Origin: Betaproteobacteria bacterium
GTDB lineage: Bacteria > Pseudomonadota > Gammaproteobacteria > Burkholderiales > Usitatibacteraceae
Direction: 5' to 3'
NCBI GenBank assembly: GCA_016709665.1
Contig: JADJMI010000028.1
Span: 290,191 to 354,190 of the forward strand
Length of the DNA: 64,000 bases
Part shown: positions 43,601 to 53,265 of the stretch, piece after piece
How the letters are laid out: every line of letters starts with the position of its first letter
Numbering within the stretch: position 1 is the first letter of the stretch
Notes under the pieces: model-generated
What the model saw: only the letters and a program-made list of their open reading frames with translations
Databases searched by the model: none
Told to the model about the DNA's origin: nothing
Position numbers and translations under genes: made by a program

Positions 43601-45064
43601 ATGCAGACCGTGAAAGCCTTCCTCCTGGGCGCAGCCCTCGCCATGGGTGTCGCCACCCAGGCGCAAGCCCAGGCCCAGCCGCAGGTGTCCCTGCCCAACT
43701 TCGCCGACCTGGTCGAGAAGTACGGCCCGGCCGTCGTCAACATCAACACGCAGGCGCGCGTCGGCCGCAATCCGCTCCAGGGGCAACTCGACGAGGACGA
43801 TCCCTTCTACGACTTCTTCCGGCGGTTCCTGCCGCCGGAGCAGCGCCAGGCGCCCCGCGGGCGCAACGGCGAGCCGCCCAAGGGCTCGCCCAAGGCGCCG
43901 CTGCGACCCCAGGGGCTGGGCTCGGGCTTCATCATCTCGGCCGACGGCTTCATCGTCACCAACGCGCACGTGATCGAGGGCGCCGAGGAAATCAACGTCC
44001 GCTTCACGGACAAGCGCGAACTGAAGGCGAAGGTGATCGGCGCCGACAAGCGCTCGGACGTCGCGCTCATCAAGGTGGAGGCCACGGGCCTTCCGTTCGT
44101 GAAGCTGGGCGATTCCAACACGACACGCGTGGGCGAATGGGTCCTTGCCATCGGCTCGCCCTACGGCTTCGCCAACACCGTGACCGCCGGGATCCTCTCG
44201 GCCAAGAGCCGCGACCTCCCGCAGGACCAGGCGAGCGACTCGGTGCCGTTCCTGCAGACGGACGTCGCCGTGAATCCCGGCAACTCCGGCGGCCCGCTTT
44301 TCAACCTGAAGGGCGAGGTCATCGGCATCAACTCGCAGATCTTCTCGCGCACCGGCAGCTTCGCCGGCATCTCCTTCGCGATCCCCATCGACTACGCCAG
44401 CAACGTGATCGAGCAGCTCAAGAAGAGCGGCAAGGTGACGCGCGGACGCATCGGCGTGGCGATCACGAGCCTTACCCGCGACCTCGCCGATTCCCTCGGC
44501 CTCGCCAAGACGGACGGCGCGGTGGTGGGCACGGTGGAGGAGGATTCCCCGGCCGCCAAGGCGGGGGTGGAAGCGGGCGACGTCATCCTCAAGATCGACG
44601 GGCGCACCATCGAGAGCTCCGCGGACCTCTCGCGGACCATCCGGGCCGTGCGTCCCGGCCAGAAGGTCACCCTCAACGTGTGGCGCGCCGGCAAGGCCCG
44701 CGACCTCGTCGTGACGGTGGGCGAGTTCAAGGAAGAGGAAGCCACCCGCACGGCCCGGGGCGGCCAGGGCAAGGCCGAAAAGGCGAAGCCGGGCAAGCTG
44801 GGCCTCGCCGTGGTCGAGGTGCCGGCCGAGCAGAAGAAGGCGCTCAAGATCTCCGGCGGCGTGCTCGTGGATGGCGTGGACGGCATCGCCCTCGCCAACG
44901 GCATCCAGCCCGGCGACGTGATCCTGCGCGTGAACAACACGGACGTGAAGGACGTGAAGTCCTGGGAAGCGGCCGTGGCGAAGCTCGAACCGAAGAAGGC
45001 CGTGGCCCTGCTGGTGCGCGACGAACGCGGGACTCGGTTCGTGACGCTCAAGCCCGAAGAGTGA
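43601..45064 (+). CDS. mucD: DegP/MucD-type periplasmic serine protease with two PDZ domains
   Basis: A 487-residue protein with signal peptide (1-25, ending AQAQA). Trypsin-like domain with catalytic triad H123 (TNAHVIEG), D153 (RSDVALIK) and S229 (NPGNSGGPL); PDZ1 about 270-360 (RGRIGVAITSLT..., SPAAKAGVEAGDVILKIDG) and PDZ2 about 395-485. It degrades or refolds damaged envelope proteins and belongs to the sigma-E circuit. ATG 43601 follows AGGAAAAC; a small hairpin (ccgcag/ctgcgg) lies in the leader. Its stop overlaps the next start (GTGA). Confidence 0.96.
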   Translation: MQTVKAFLLGAALAMGVATQAQAQAQPQVSLPNFADLVEKYGPAVVNINTQARVGRNPLQGQLDEDDPFYDFFRRFLPPEQRQAPRGRNGEPPKGSPKAPLRPQGLGSGFIISADGFIVTNAHVIEGAEEINVRFTDKRELKAKVIGADKRSDVALIKVEATGLPFVKLGDSNTTRVGEWVLAIGSPYGFANTVTAGILSAKSRDLPQDQASDSVPFLQTDVAVNPGNSGGPLFNLKGEVIGINSQIFSRTGSFAGISFAIPIDYASNVIEQLKKSGKVTRGRIGVAITSLTRDLADSLGLAKTDGAVVGTVEEDSPAAKAGVEAGDVILKIDGRTIESSADLSRTIRAVRPGQKVTLNVWRAGKARDLVVTVGEFKEEEATRTARGGQGKAEKAKPGKLGLAVVEVPAEQKKALKISGGVLVDGVDGIALANGIQPGDVILRVNNTDVKDVKSWEAAVAKLEPKKAVALLVRDERGTRFVTLKPEE

Positions 45065-45414
45065 GCGTCCCGGTTCCCACGCTCACGGCGGACTCGGCGG
45101 GGGCGGGGGCGGGGCCCCGGGCCCCCCCAGCCGCCGGCCCCCCCCCCCCCGGGGCCCCCCGCCCCGGGCCCGGGGGGGCTCTGACGGTCCTGTCGCGCGA
45201 ATACTGCCATCTCTGCCATGAGCTCATCGCCGCCCTCGAGCAGTTCCGGGGGCGGTACGATTTCCAGGTGAAAGTGATCGACGTGGACCGCCACCCCGAG
45301 CTCGAGGAGAAATGGGGCGAAAAGGTTCCCGTCCTCCTCGATGGCGAGCGCGAGATCTGCCACTACTTCCTCGACGTCGAGGCCGTGGAGGCGCGGCTCG
45401 CCCGGATGAAGTAG
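45061..45414 (+). CDS. Glutaredoxin-like (DUF836) thioredoxin-fold protein, N-terminus doubtful
   Basis: From GTG 45061 the frame gives 117 residues. Residues from about 40 on form a small thioredoxin fold: LTVLSREYCHLCHELIAALE with a CxxC active site, KVIDVDRHPELEEKWGEKVPVLLDGEREICHYFLD. This is the DUF836 glutaredoxin often located between mucD and lepA in betaproteobacteria. The first 40 residues are an Ala/Gly/Pro string encoded by G and C runs (45095-45180) and do not resemble a domain; they may reflect a badly resolved region, so the true start is uncertain. Confidence 0.8.
   Translation: MSVPVPTLTADSAGAGAGPRAPPAAGPPPPGAPRPGPGGALTVLSREYCHLCHELIAALEQFRGRYDFQVKVIDVDRHPELEEKWGEKVPVLLDGEREICHYFLDVEAVEARLARMK
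45095..45180. repeat. Near-pure G/C homopolymer tract
   Basis: About 86 bases made almost wholly of G and C, with runs such as 7 G, 7 C and 14 C in close succession. It falls inside the glutaredoxin frame but codes low-complexity Gly/Pro/Ala. No functional motif is seen; misassembly or base-calling failure is the simplest reading. Confidence 0.7.
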
Positions 45415-45429
45415 AATATTGCACTGCAA

Positions 45430-45454
45430 AAAGGGCACGTCCGGCGTGCCCTTT
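45430..45454 (+). terminator. Intrinsic terminator-like hairpin before lepA
   Basis: aaagggcacg (45430-45439) pairs with cgtgcccttt (45445-45454), a perfect 10-bp stem with a 5-nt loop, preceded by A residues and followed by GTCTTGT. It lies 15 nt after the glutaredoxin stop and 29 nt before lepA, so it probably ends or attenuates the rpoE-mucD transcript. Confidence 0.7.
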
Positions 45455-45483
45455 GTCTTGTAAGAGGGCCGGACCAACCGGCC

Positions 45484-47283
<1,800 letters not shown>

Positions 47284-48258
47284 ATGGGCGGCGGACTCAA
47301 CTGGGAACTCATCGCGCTGGTGGCCGGCGGCGCCAGCGCGCTACTCATCGGCTGGGATGCGGTCGTGCGCAAGGGGCCGCGCTCGGAGGGCATGAAGGGC
47401 ATCCTCGAGATCGCCTGGCCGGTGCTCTTCGTGGCGATCATGGGCATGCTGCTCAAGTTCACGGACTTCGCCGCGGTGCTGCTGATCGCGGCCATCGCGA
47501 CGGGCGTCATCTGGCTGGTGGACCGCCGCGTCTTCGCCCCGAAGCGCACGGCGCAGGAAGCCGAGCCCGTCGTGGTCGACATGGCGCGGGCGTTCTTCCC
47601 GGTGATCGTGGTGGTGTTCCTCATCCGCTCGTTCTGGGTCGAGCCCTTCAAGATCCCGTCGGGGTCGATGAAGCCCACGCTCCTCGTGGGCGACTTCATC
47701 CTCGTGAACAAGTACACCTACGGCATCCGCCTGCCGGTCGCGAACCGCAAGGTGATCGAGATCGGCGAGGTGAAGCGCGGCGACGTGGTGGTGTTCCGCT
47801 ACCCGCTCGACCCGAGCGTCGATTACATCAAGCGCGTGGTGGGCATCCCGGGCGACAAGGTCCAGTACCGCGGCAAGCTCCTCGTGGTGAACGACAAGCA
47901 GGTGCCGGTGGAGCCGGCGGGGCACTACACGGACGCGGAGCTCAACTACCTGCGCCTGCCGCAGTTCAGCGAGAAGCTGGGCGCGAAGGCCCACCAGTTC
48001 CTCGTCATTCCCTCGGAGCCGCCCCTCAACCTGGCGCAGGTCCGGCAGTTTCCGCACCGCGACAATTGCGAATACAATGACGACGGTTTCACCTGCACCG
48101 TTCCGCCCGGCCACTATTTCATGATGGGCGACAACCGGGACCAGAGCGCCGACAGCCGGTACTGGGGTTTCGTCCCGGACGACCACATCAAGGGCCGCGC
48201 CTTCCTCGTCTGGATGAACTTCGGGGATTTGAAGCGGATCTTCAACGGCATCGAATAG
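47284..48258 (+). CDS. lepB: Signal peptidase I
   Basis: A 324-residue inner-membrane protease that removes signal peptides. Three N-terminal hydrophobic stretches (about 8-24, 42-78, 103-117) precede the catalytic domain. Catalytic Ser128 in PSGSMKPTL and Lys183 in DYIKRVVGIPGD are present, together with GDNRDQSADSRYWGFVPDD. ATG 47284 directly follows the lepA stop codon; the lepA-lepB pair is standard. Confidence 0.97.
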   Translation: MGGGLNWELIALVAGGASALLIGWDAVVRKGPRSEGMKGILEIAWPVLFVAIMGMLLKFTDFAAVLLIAAIATGVIWLVDRRVFAPKRTAQEAEPVVVDMARAFFPVIVVVFLIRSFWVEPFKIPSGSMKPTLLVGDFILVNKYTYGIRLPVANRKVIEIGEVKRGDVVVFRYPLDPSVDYIKRVVGIPGDKVQYRGKLLVVNDKQVPVEPAGHYTDAELNYLRLPQFSEKLGAKAHQFLVIPSEPPLNLAQVRQFPHRDNCEYNDDGFTCTVPPGHYFMMGDNRDQSADSRYWGFVPDDHIKGRAFLVWMNFGDLKRIFNGIE

Positions 48259-48279
48259 GAAACCGGGAGGAGTGGCTTC

Positions 48280-48636
48280 ATGATTTCCAGACAGCGCGGC
48301 ATCACGCTCACCAACGCCCTCATCGGGATGATCCTGCTCGCCCTGGTCGGCCTGTTCGCCGCGAAGCTCATGCCCGCCTACGTCGAGTACTTCGCCGTGA
48401 AGAAGATCCTCGCCACCATGGAAGCGCAGGGCGACACCAAGGGAAGCGTGACCGAGATCCGCAATTCCTTCGCCCGCCGCAACGTGATCGAGAACGTGCA
48501 GGCCGTCGCGCCCAACGACCTGGAGATCACCAAGGACGGCGGCGAGGTGGTCGTCACCGCCGCCTGGTCCGTGAAGGTGCCGATCATCGCCAACTTCAGC
48601 GCGTGCCTCGACTTCACGGTGTCCACCGCGAAGTAG
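48280..48636 (+). CDS. DUF4845 membrane-anchored protein
   Basis: A 118-residue protein with a pilin-like N-terminus (MISRQRGITLTNALIGMILLALVGLFAAKLMPAY), one hydrophobic helix at about 12-32, and a periplasmic domain ending FSACLDFTVSTAK. It belongs to the DUF4845 family, regularly found between lepB and rnc in betaproteobacteria; its function is unknown. The start is preceded by CCGGGAGGAG. Confidence 0.92.
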   Translation: MISRQRGITLTNALIGMILLALVGLFAAKLMPAYVEYFAVKKILATMEAQGDTKGSVTEIRNSFARRNVIENVQAVAPNDLEITKDGGEVVVTAAWSVKVPIIANFSACLDFTVSTAK

Positions 48637-48652
48637 GGCGCCCGCCCGTCCC

Positions 48653-49357
48653 GTGTCCAAGCGCGCGGTCACGAACGATCTCGCGCTCCTCGGGCGCCGC
48701 CTCGGGCACGAGTTCTCCGACCCGGGGCTCCTGGAACGCGCGCTCACCCACCGCAGCCACGCCTCGGGCCACAACGAGCGGCTCGAATTCCTGGGCGACA
48801 GCCTGCTGGGCTGCGTCATCGCCATCCTTCTCTACGAGCGCTACCCCGACATGCCCGAAGGCGACCTGTCGCGCCTGCGCGCGACGCTGGTGAACCAGGC
48901 CTCGCTCTTCGAGGTGGCGCAGTCGCTCGAACTGGGCGAAGTGCTGCGCCTGGGAGAGGGCGAGCTGAAGAGCGGCGGCTTTCGCCGCCCGTCCATCCTC
49001 GCCGACGCTTTCGAGGCCATCCTGGGCGCGGTCTACCTCGACGCCGGCTTCGCGGCCGTGCGTTCGCTGATCGAGCGCCTCTTCGCGCCGCGGCTCGATT
49101 CCGCCGGGAAGTCGCCGCCGGGCAAGGATCCCAAGACCACGCTGCAGGAGCTGCTCCAGGGCCGGCGGCTGCCGCTGCCGCGCTACACGGTGCTGCTCGT
49201 GGGAGGCGAAGCGCACCAGCAGACCTTCCGCGTGGAATGCCGGGTGGATGAACTGGCCATCGTGCAGGCGGGCGAGGGGACGAGCCGCCGGGCGGCGGAG
49301 CAGCAGGCCGCGCAGGCCGCGCTCGCCGCCCTCGAGGCGAAAGGGTCCCGCCGGTGA
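48653..49357 (+). CDS. rnc: Ribonuclease III
   Basis: A 234-residue double-strand RNA endonuclease. The signature ERLEFLGDSLLG has catalytic acidic residues E45 and D49, with a second acidic pair in ADAFEAILGAVYLDAG. A C-terminal double-stranded RNA-binding domain spans about 160-230 (DPKTTLQELLQGR..., GTSRRAAEQQAAQAAL). It processes rRNA precursors and some mRNAs. GTG 48653 begins VSKRAVTNDLALLGRRLG. The stop overlaps era (GTGA). Confidence 0.97.
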   Translation: MSKRAVTNDLALLGRRLGHEFSDPGLLERALTHRSHASGHNERLEFLGDSLLGCVIAILLYERYPDMPEGDLSRLRATLVNQASLFEVAQSLELGEVLRLGEGELKSGGFRRPSILADAFEAILGAVYLDAGFAAVRSLIERLFAPRLDSAGKSPPGKDPKTTLQELLQGRRLPLPRYTVLLVGGEAHQQTFRVECRVDELAIVQAGEGTSRRAAEQQAAQAALAALEAKGSRR

Positions 49358-50243
49358 ACGGCCCGACCGGGCGCGCCGGCACCGTGGCCATCGTCGGCCG
49401 GCCCAACGTGGGCAAGTCGACGCTGCTCAACCGGCTCGTGGGCGCGCACGTGTCCATCACGTCCCGCAAGGCGCAGACCACGCGCCACCGCATCCTGGGC
49501 ATCCGCAACGACCCGGATGCGCAACTCGTCTTCGTCGACACGCCGGGATTCCAGAAGCGGTTCAACAACGCGCTGAACCGCGCCATGAACAAGTCGGTGA
49601 CGGGCACGCTCGCGCCGTGGACGCGATCGTGCTGGTCGTCGAGGCCTGGGAATGGGACGAGCGCGACGACCTGCTGCTCGCGCTGCTGCCGGCCGGCGTG
49701 CCCGTCGTGCTCGCGCTCAACAAGGTCGACCGCGTGAAGGACCGCGCGAAGCTCGCCCGGCTGCTCGCGGCCTGCGCCGCGAAGCGCGACTTCGCCGCCC
49801 TCGTGCCGGTGAGCGCGGAGAAGGGCACGCAGGTCGACGCCCTCGCGGCCGAGGTGGCGAAGCTCCTGCCCCGGGCCGACCCGATCTACGGCCCCGACGA
49901 CATCACGGACCGCTCGGAGCGCTTCCTCGCCGCCGAGCTCGTGCGCGAGAAGCTCTTCCGCCTTCTCGGCGACGAATTGCCCTACACCTCCGCCGTCGTG
50001 ATCGACACGTTCGAGGCGGAGGGCGAGCTTCGCCGCATCCAGGCGACGATCTTCGTCGACCGCGAGGGGCACAAGTCGATCGTGATCGGCGAGAAGGGCG
50101 CGACGCTCAAGCGCATCGGCACCGAGGCGCGCCTCGGGATGCAGGATCTCTTCGGCGCCAAGGTGTTCCTCGAGCTGTGGGTCAAGGTGAAGGGCGGCTG
50201 GGCGGACAACGAGGCCATCGTGCGCGAGTGGGGCCACGGGTGA
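49354..50243 (+). CDS. era: GTPase Era, interrupted by a one-base shift
   Basis: Era is the essential GTPase of 16S rRNA maturation. The first part (from GTG 49354) has GRPNVGKSTLLNRL and DTPGFQKRFNNALNRAMNKSVTGTL. At 49611-49618 the frame changes: the next part (VDAIVLVVEAWEWDE..., NKVDRVKDRAK, KH domain IGEKGATLKRIGTEARLG...FLELWVKVKGGW) is one base out and ends at 50243. One added base in cgcgccgtgg restores a continuous protein of about 296 residues. Since era is essential, this is probably a sequence error. Confidence 0.9.
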
Positions 50244-51037
50244 GCGCACCCGCCGGTGGCGGTCCCGACCGCGGCTACGTGCTCCATGCCTACCCGTACC
50301 GCGAAACGAGCCTGATCCTGCAGCTCTGGACGGAACATCACGGCCGGTTCGCCGCGGTGGCGAAGGGCGCGCGCCGCCCCAAGAGCGCGAACCGCGGCAT
50401 CCTGGTTCCCTTCCAGCCGCTCTCGGTGACGTGGTTCGGGCGCGGCGAGGTGAAGACCCTCAAGGCCGCGGAGCCCTCCGGCCCGGCGTTGCCGCTCCTG
50501 GGCGCCGCGCTCATGTCGGCGTTCTATCTCAACGAGCTGCTCCTCAAGCTCACCCACCGGGACGATCCGCACGAGTCGCTCTGGGGGGCGTACGACGAGG
50601 CGGTCGGCGCGCTCCGGGCCATCGCCCGGCGCTCGGTGGGCGTGCCCGGGCTCGTCGCCGCCGAGCCCGGCCTTTCGGAGCCGCGCGTCGTGGAGCCGGT
50701 GCTGCGCCGCTTCGAGCTCTCGCTCCTGCGCGAGCTCGGTTTCGCGGTCGAGCTCCAGCGCGATGCGGGCGGCGGCGCGGTCGATCCGGCCCGCGCCTAC
50801 CACTATGTCCTCGAGCGCGGCCCGGTGCCGGCCGAGGGGGCGGGCGAGCGGGCCGATGCAGTAAGATTGTCGGGCCTCACGCTGCAGCACCTGGACCGCG
50901 GGCTGTTCGAGGATCCCCGCACCGCGGCCGAGGCCAAGACCCTCATGCGAATGCTCATCCACCACTGCCTGAACGGCCAGGAACTCGCCACGCGCGCCCT
51001 GGTGCGGGACCTCCAGCGCCTCGAGGACGCGGCATGA
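50240..51037 (+). CDS. recO: DNA repair protein RecO
   Basis: A 265-residue recombination mediator that helps load RecA on gapped DNA with RecR and RecF. N-terminal OB fold: YVLHAYPYRETSLILQLWTEHHGRFAAVAKGARRPKS...GILVPFQPLSVTWFGRGEVKTLKAAE. C-terminal helical domain: YLNELLLKLTHRDDPHESLWGAYDEAVGAL and MRMLIHHCLNGQELATRALVRDL. GTG 50240 overlaps the era stop; its own stop overlaps pdxJ (ATGA). Confidence 0.95.
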   Translation: MSAPAGGGPDRGYVLHAYPYRETSLILQLWTEHHGRFAAVAKGARRPKSANRGILVPFQPLSVTWFGRGEVKTLKAAEPSGPALPLLGAALMSAFYLNELLLKLTHRDDPHESLWGAYDEAVGALRAIARRSVGVPGLVAAEPGLSEPRVVEPVLRRFELSLLRELGFAVELQRDAGGGAVDPARAYHYVLERGPVPAEGAGERADAVRLSGLTLQHLDRGLFEDPRTAAEAKTLMRMLIHHCLNGQELATRALVRDLQRLEDAA

Positions 51038-51807
51038 TCGAACTCGGCGTCAACATCGACCACATCGCCACCGTGCGCCAGGCCCGCCGCACCTACGAGC
51101 CCGACCCCGTGTGGGCCGCCGTCGAGGCGCACCTGGGCGGCGCGGACGGCATCACCGTGCACCTGCGCGAGGACCGCCGCCACATCCAGGACGAGGACGT
51201 CAGGCGCCTGCGCGAGCTCACGCACATCAAGCTCAACCTCGAGATGGCCGCCACCGACGAGATGGTCGCCATCGCCATCCGCGTGAAGCCCGAGATGGCC
51301 ATGCTCGTGCCCGAGGGGCGCCAGGAAGTCACCACCGAGGGCGGCCTCGACATCGTCGGGCAGGAAGGGCGCGTGCGGGAAGTGATCGCGCGTCTCGCCG
51401 GCGCGGGCATCGTGACGAGCGTCTTCATCGACCCGGACATCGCGCAGGTCGAGGCGGCCGCCCGCGTCGGCGCACGCGTGTGCGAGATCCACACCGGGCC
51501 GTACGCCCATGCGTTCCACGCCAAGGGACGGGACGCGGAAAGCGCCCCGGTGGTGGCGGAACTCGCGAAGATCCGCACCGCGGGCGAGGCGATCCGCGCC
51601 GCCGGCATGCGTTTCAACGCGGGCCACGCGCTCAACTACTTCAACGTGGAGCCCGTGGCGGCGCTCGCGGGCATCCGCGAGCTGCACATCGGCCACGCCA
51701 TCGTGAGCCGCGCGGTGTTCGTCGGCATGCGCGAGGCCGTGCGCGAGATGAAAACCCTCATGGGCGCGGCGCAGGCCCACGCGCTCGCGAAGGCCGCCGC
51801 GCGATGA
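51034..51807 (+). CDS. pdxJ: Pyridoxine 5'-phosphate synthase
   Basis: A 257-residue TIM-barrel enzyme that condenses 1-deoxyxylulose 5-phosphate with aminoacetone phosphate to give pyridoxine phosphate. ELGVNIDHIATVRQARRTYEPDP, GITVHLREDRRHIQDEDV, LVPEGRQEVTTEGGLDI, EIHTGPYAHAF and AGHALNYFNVEPVA are conserved. The ATG overlaps the recO stop by 4 nt and the end overlaps acpS, the usual betaproteobacterial order. Confidence 0.97.
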   Translation: MIELGVNIDHIATVRQARRTYEPDPVWAAVEAHLGGADGITVHLREDRRHIQDEDVRRLRELTHIKLNLEMAATDEMVAIAIRVKPEMAMLVPEGRQEVTTEGGLDIVGQEGRVREVIARLAGAGIVTSVFIDPDIAQVEAAARVGARVCEIHTGPYAHAFHAKGRDAESAPVVAELAKIRTAGEAIRAAGMRFNAGHALNYFNVEPVAALAGIRELHIGHAIVSRAVFVGMREAVREMKTLMGAAQAHALAKAAAR

Positions 51808-52187
51808 TCCGGGGCATCGGCACCGACGTCGCGCAGATCTCGCGCTTCGAGCGCGCGCTCGATCGCTTCGGCGATCGCTTCGTGCGCCGCATCCTCACCG
51901 ACGGCGAGCGCGAGCGCTTCGAGCGCACCGCGCCGAGAGCGCGTGCCGGCCACCTGGCCAAGCGCTTCGCCGCCAAGGAAGCCTTCTCGAAGGCGATCGG
52001 GACGGGCATCCACGCGCCGTTCGTGTGGCACAGCGTCGCCGTCGGGCGCGATCCGCGCGGCAAGCCCGTGCTCGTTCCCCGCGAGGACATGGCCGCGCAC
52101 CTCGCGGCGATGGGCGTCACGAATTCCCATGTCTCGCTCACCGACGACGCCGGCGTGGCCGTCGCGTTCGTCGTCCTGGAAGGCTAG
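51804..52187 (+). CDS. acpS: Holo-[acyl-carrier-protein] synthase
   Basis: A 127-residue phosphopantetheinyl transferase that activates ACP. Mg2+ ligand D8 in GIGTDVAQISRFE and E59 in KRFAAKEAFSKAIGTGI are present. Length is typical. ATG 51804 overlaps the pdxJ stop (ATGA), and nagZ begins 7 nt after the acpS stop. Confidence 0.97.
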   Translation: MIRGIGTDVAQISRFERALDRFGDRFVRRILTDGERERFERTAPRARAGHLAKRFAAKEAFSKAIGTGIHAPFVWHSVAVGRDPRGKPVLVPREDMAAHLAAMGVTNSHVSLTDDAGVAVAFVVLEG

Positions 52188-52194
52188 AGAGAAC

Positions 52195-53265
52195 GTGAAA
52201 CCCGGACCGGTCATGGTCGACGTCGCGGGCCTCGCGCTCGCGCCCGACGACAGGGAGCGCCTGCTCCACCCGCAGGTGGGCGGCGTCATCCTCTTCGCGC
52301 GCAACTACGCCACCCCGCTGCAGCTCGTGCGGCTGTGCCGGTCCATCCGCGACCTGCGCAGGCCCGGCCTCGTCATCGCCGTCGACCACGAGGGCGGCCG
52401 CGTGCAGCGCTTCAGGAACGGCTTCACGACGATTCCGCCGATGCGCGAGCTCGGGCGCCTGTTCGACCGCGACCCGGCCGAAGGCATCGCCGCCGCGCGC
52501 GCCTGCGGCCAGGTCATCGGCGGCGAACTGCAGGCCCACGGCATCGACTTCAGCTTCACCCCCGTGCTCGACGTGGACTACGGCGAGTCCGGCGTCATCG
52601 GCGATCGTGCGTTCCACCGCGATCCGGCCCGCATCGCGACGCTGGCCGAGGCGCTGCAGGCGGGGCTCGCGCTGGCCGGCATGGCGAGCGTCGGCAAGCA
52701 CTTCCCGGGTCACGGCTGGGTGAAGGCCGATTCCCACCATGCCATTCCCGTGGACGAACGCACGATGGCGGAGATCACCTCGCAGGATCTCGTGCCCTTC
52801 CAGCGCCTCGCGCGCGCCGGGATGGGCGGCGTGATGCCCGCGCACGTCATCTACCCGAAGGTCGATTCGAAGCCGGCGGGCTTCTCGGCGGTCTGGCTCC
52901 GCAAGGTCCTGCGGGCGAAGCTCGGCTTCGACGGCCTCGTCTTTTCCGACGACCTGTCGATGGAAGGCGCGAGCGCCGCCGGCGGCATGGTGGCGCGTGC
53001 GAACGCAGCCCTCGGCGCCGGCTGCGACATGGTGCTCGTGTGCAACGACCCGCGCGCGCAGGACACGGTGCTCGAAGGCCTCGAGCGCCGGCCGGTGGAT
53101 GCCGATCTCGCGAGGCGGCTGGAACGCATGCGCGGCCGTGCCGCGACCCCCGCGGCGCTCGGGGCCAGCGAAGCCTACCTCGCCGCCACCGAGAGTCGCT
53201 CGCCCGTCCGCCAGGATGCCGCGAAGGGAGCAGGGGACGTCACCCGAATTCACCCCCGCCCGTGA
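52195..53265 (+). CDS. nagZ: Beta-N-acetylhexosaminidase NagZ
   Basis: A 356-residue cytoplasmic glycosidase family 3 enzyme that removes N-acetylglucosamine from muropeptides in cell-wall recycling. GVILFARNYATPLQL, AVDHEGGRVQRFRNGFT, the KHFPGHGWVKADSHHAIP catalytic loop, and FSDDLSMEGA (nucleophile Asp) are present. GTG 52195 (VKPGPVMVDVAGLAL) follows AGAGAGAA; the ATG six codons later is an alternative start. The stop overlaps the uvrC start (GTGA). Confidence 0.95.
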   Translation: MKPGPVMVDVAGLALAPDDRERLLHPQVGGVILFARNYATPLQLVRLCRSIRDLRRPGLVIAVDHEGGRVQRFRNGFTTIPPMRELGRLFDRDPAEGIAAARACGQVIGGELQAHGIDFSFTPVLDVDYGESGVIGDRAFHRDPARIATLAEALQAGLALAGMASVGKHFPGHGWVKADSHHAIPVDERTMAEITSQDLVPFQRLARAGMGGVMPAHVIYPKVDSKPAGFSAVWLRKVLRAKLGFDGLVFSDDLSMEGASAAGGMVARANAALGAGCDMVLVCNDPRAQDTVLEGLERRPVDADLARRLERMRGRAATPAALGASEAYLAATESRSPVRQDAAKGAGDVTRIHPRP

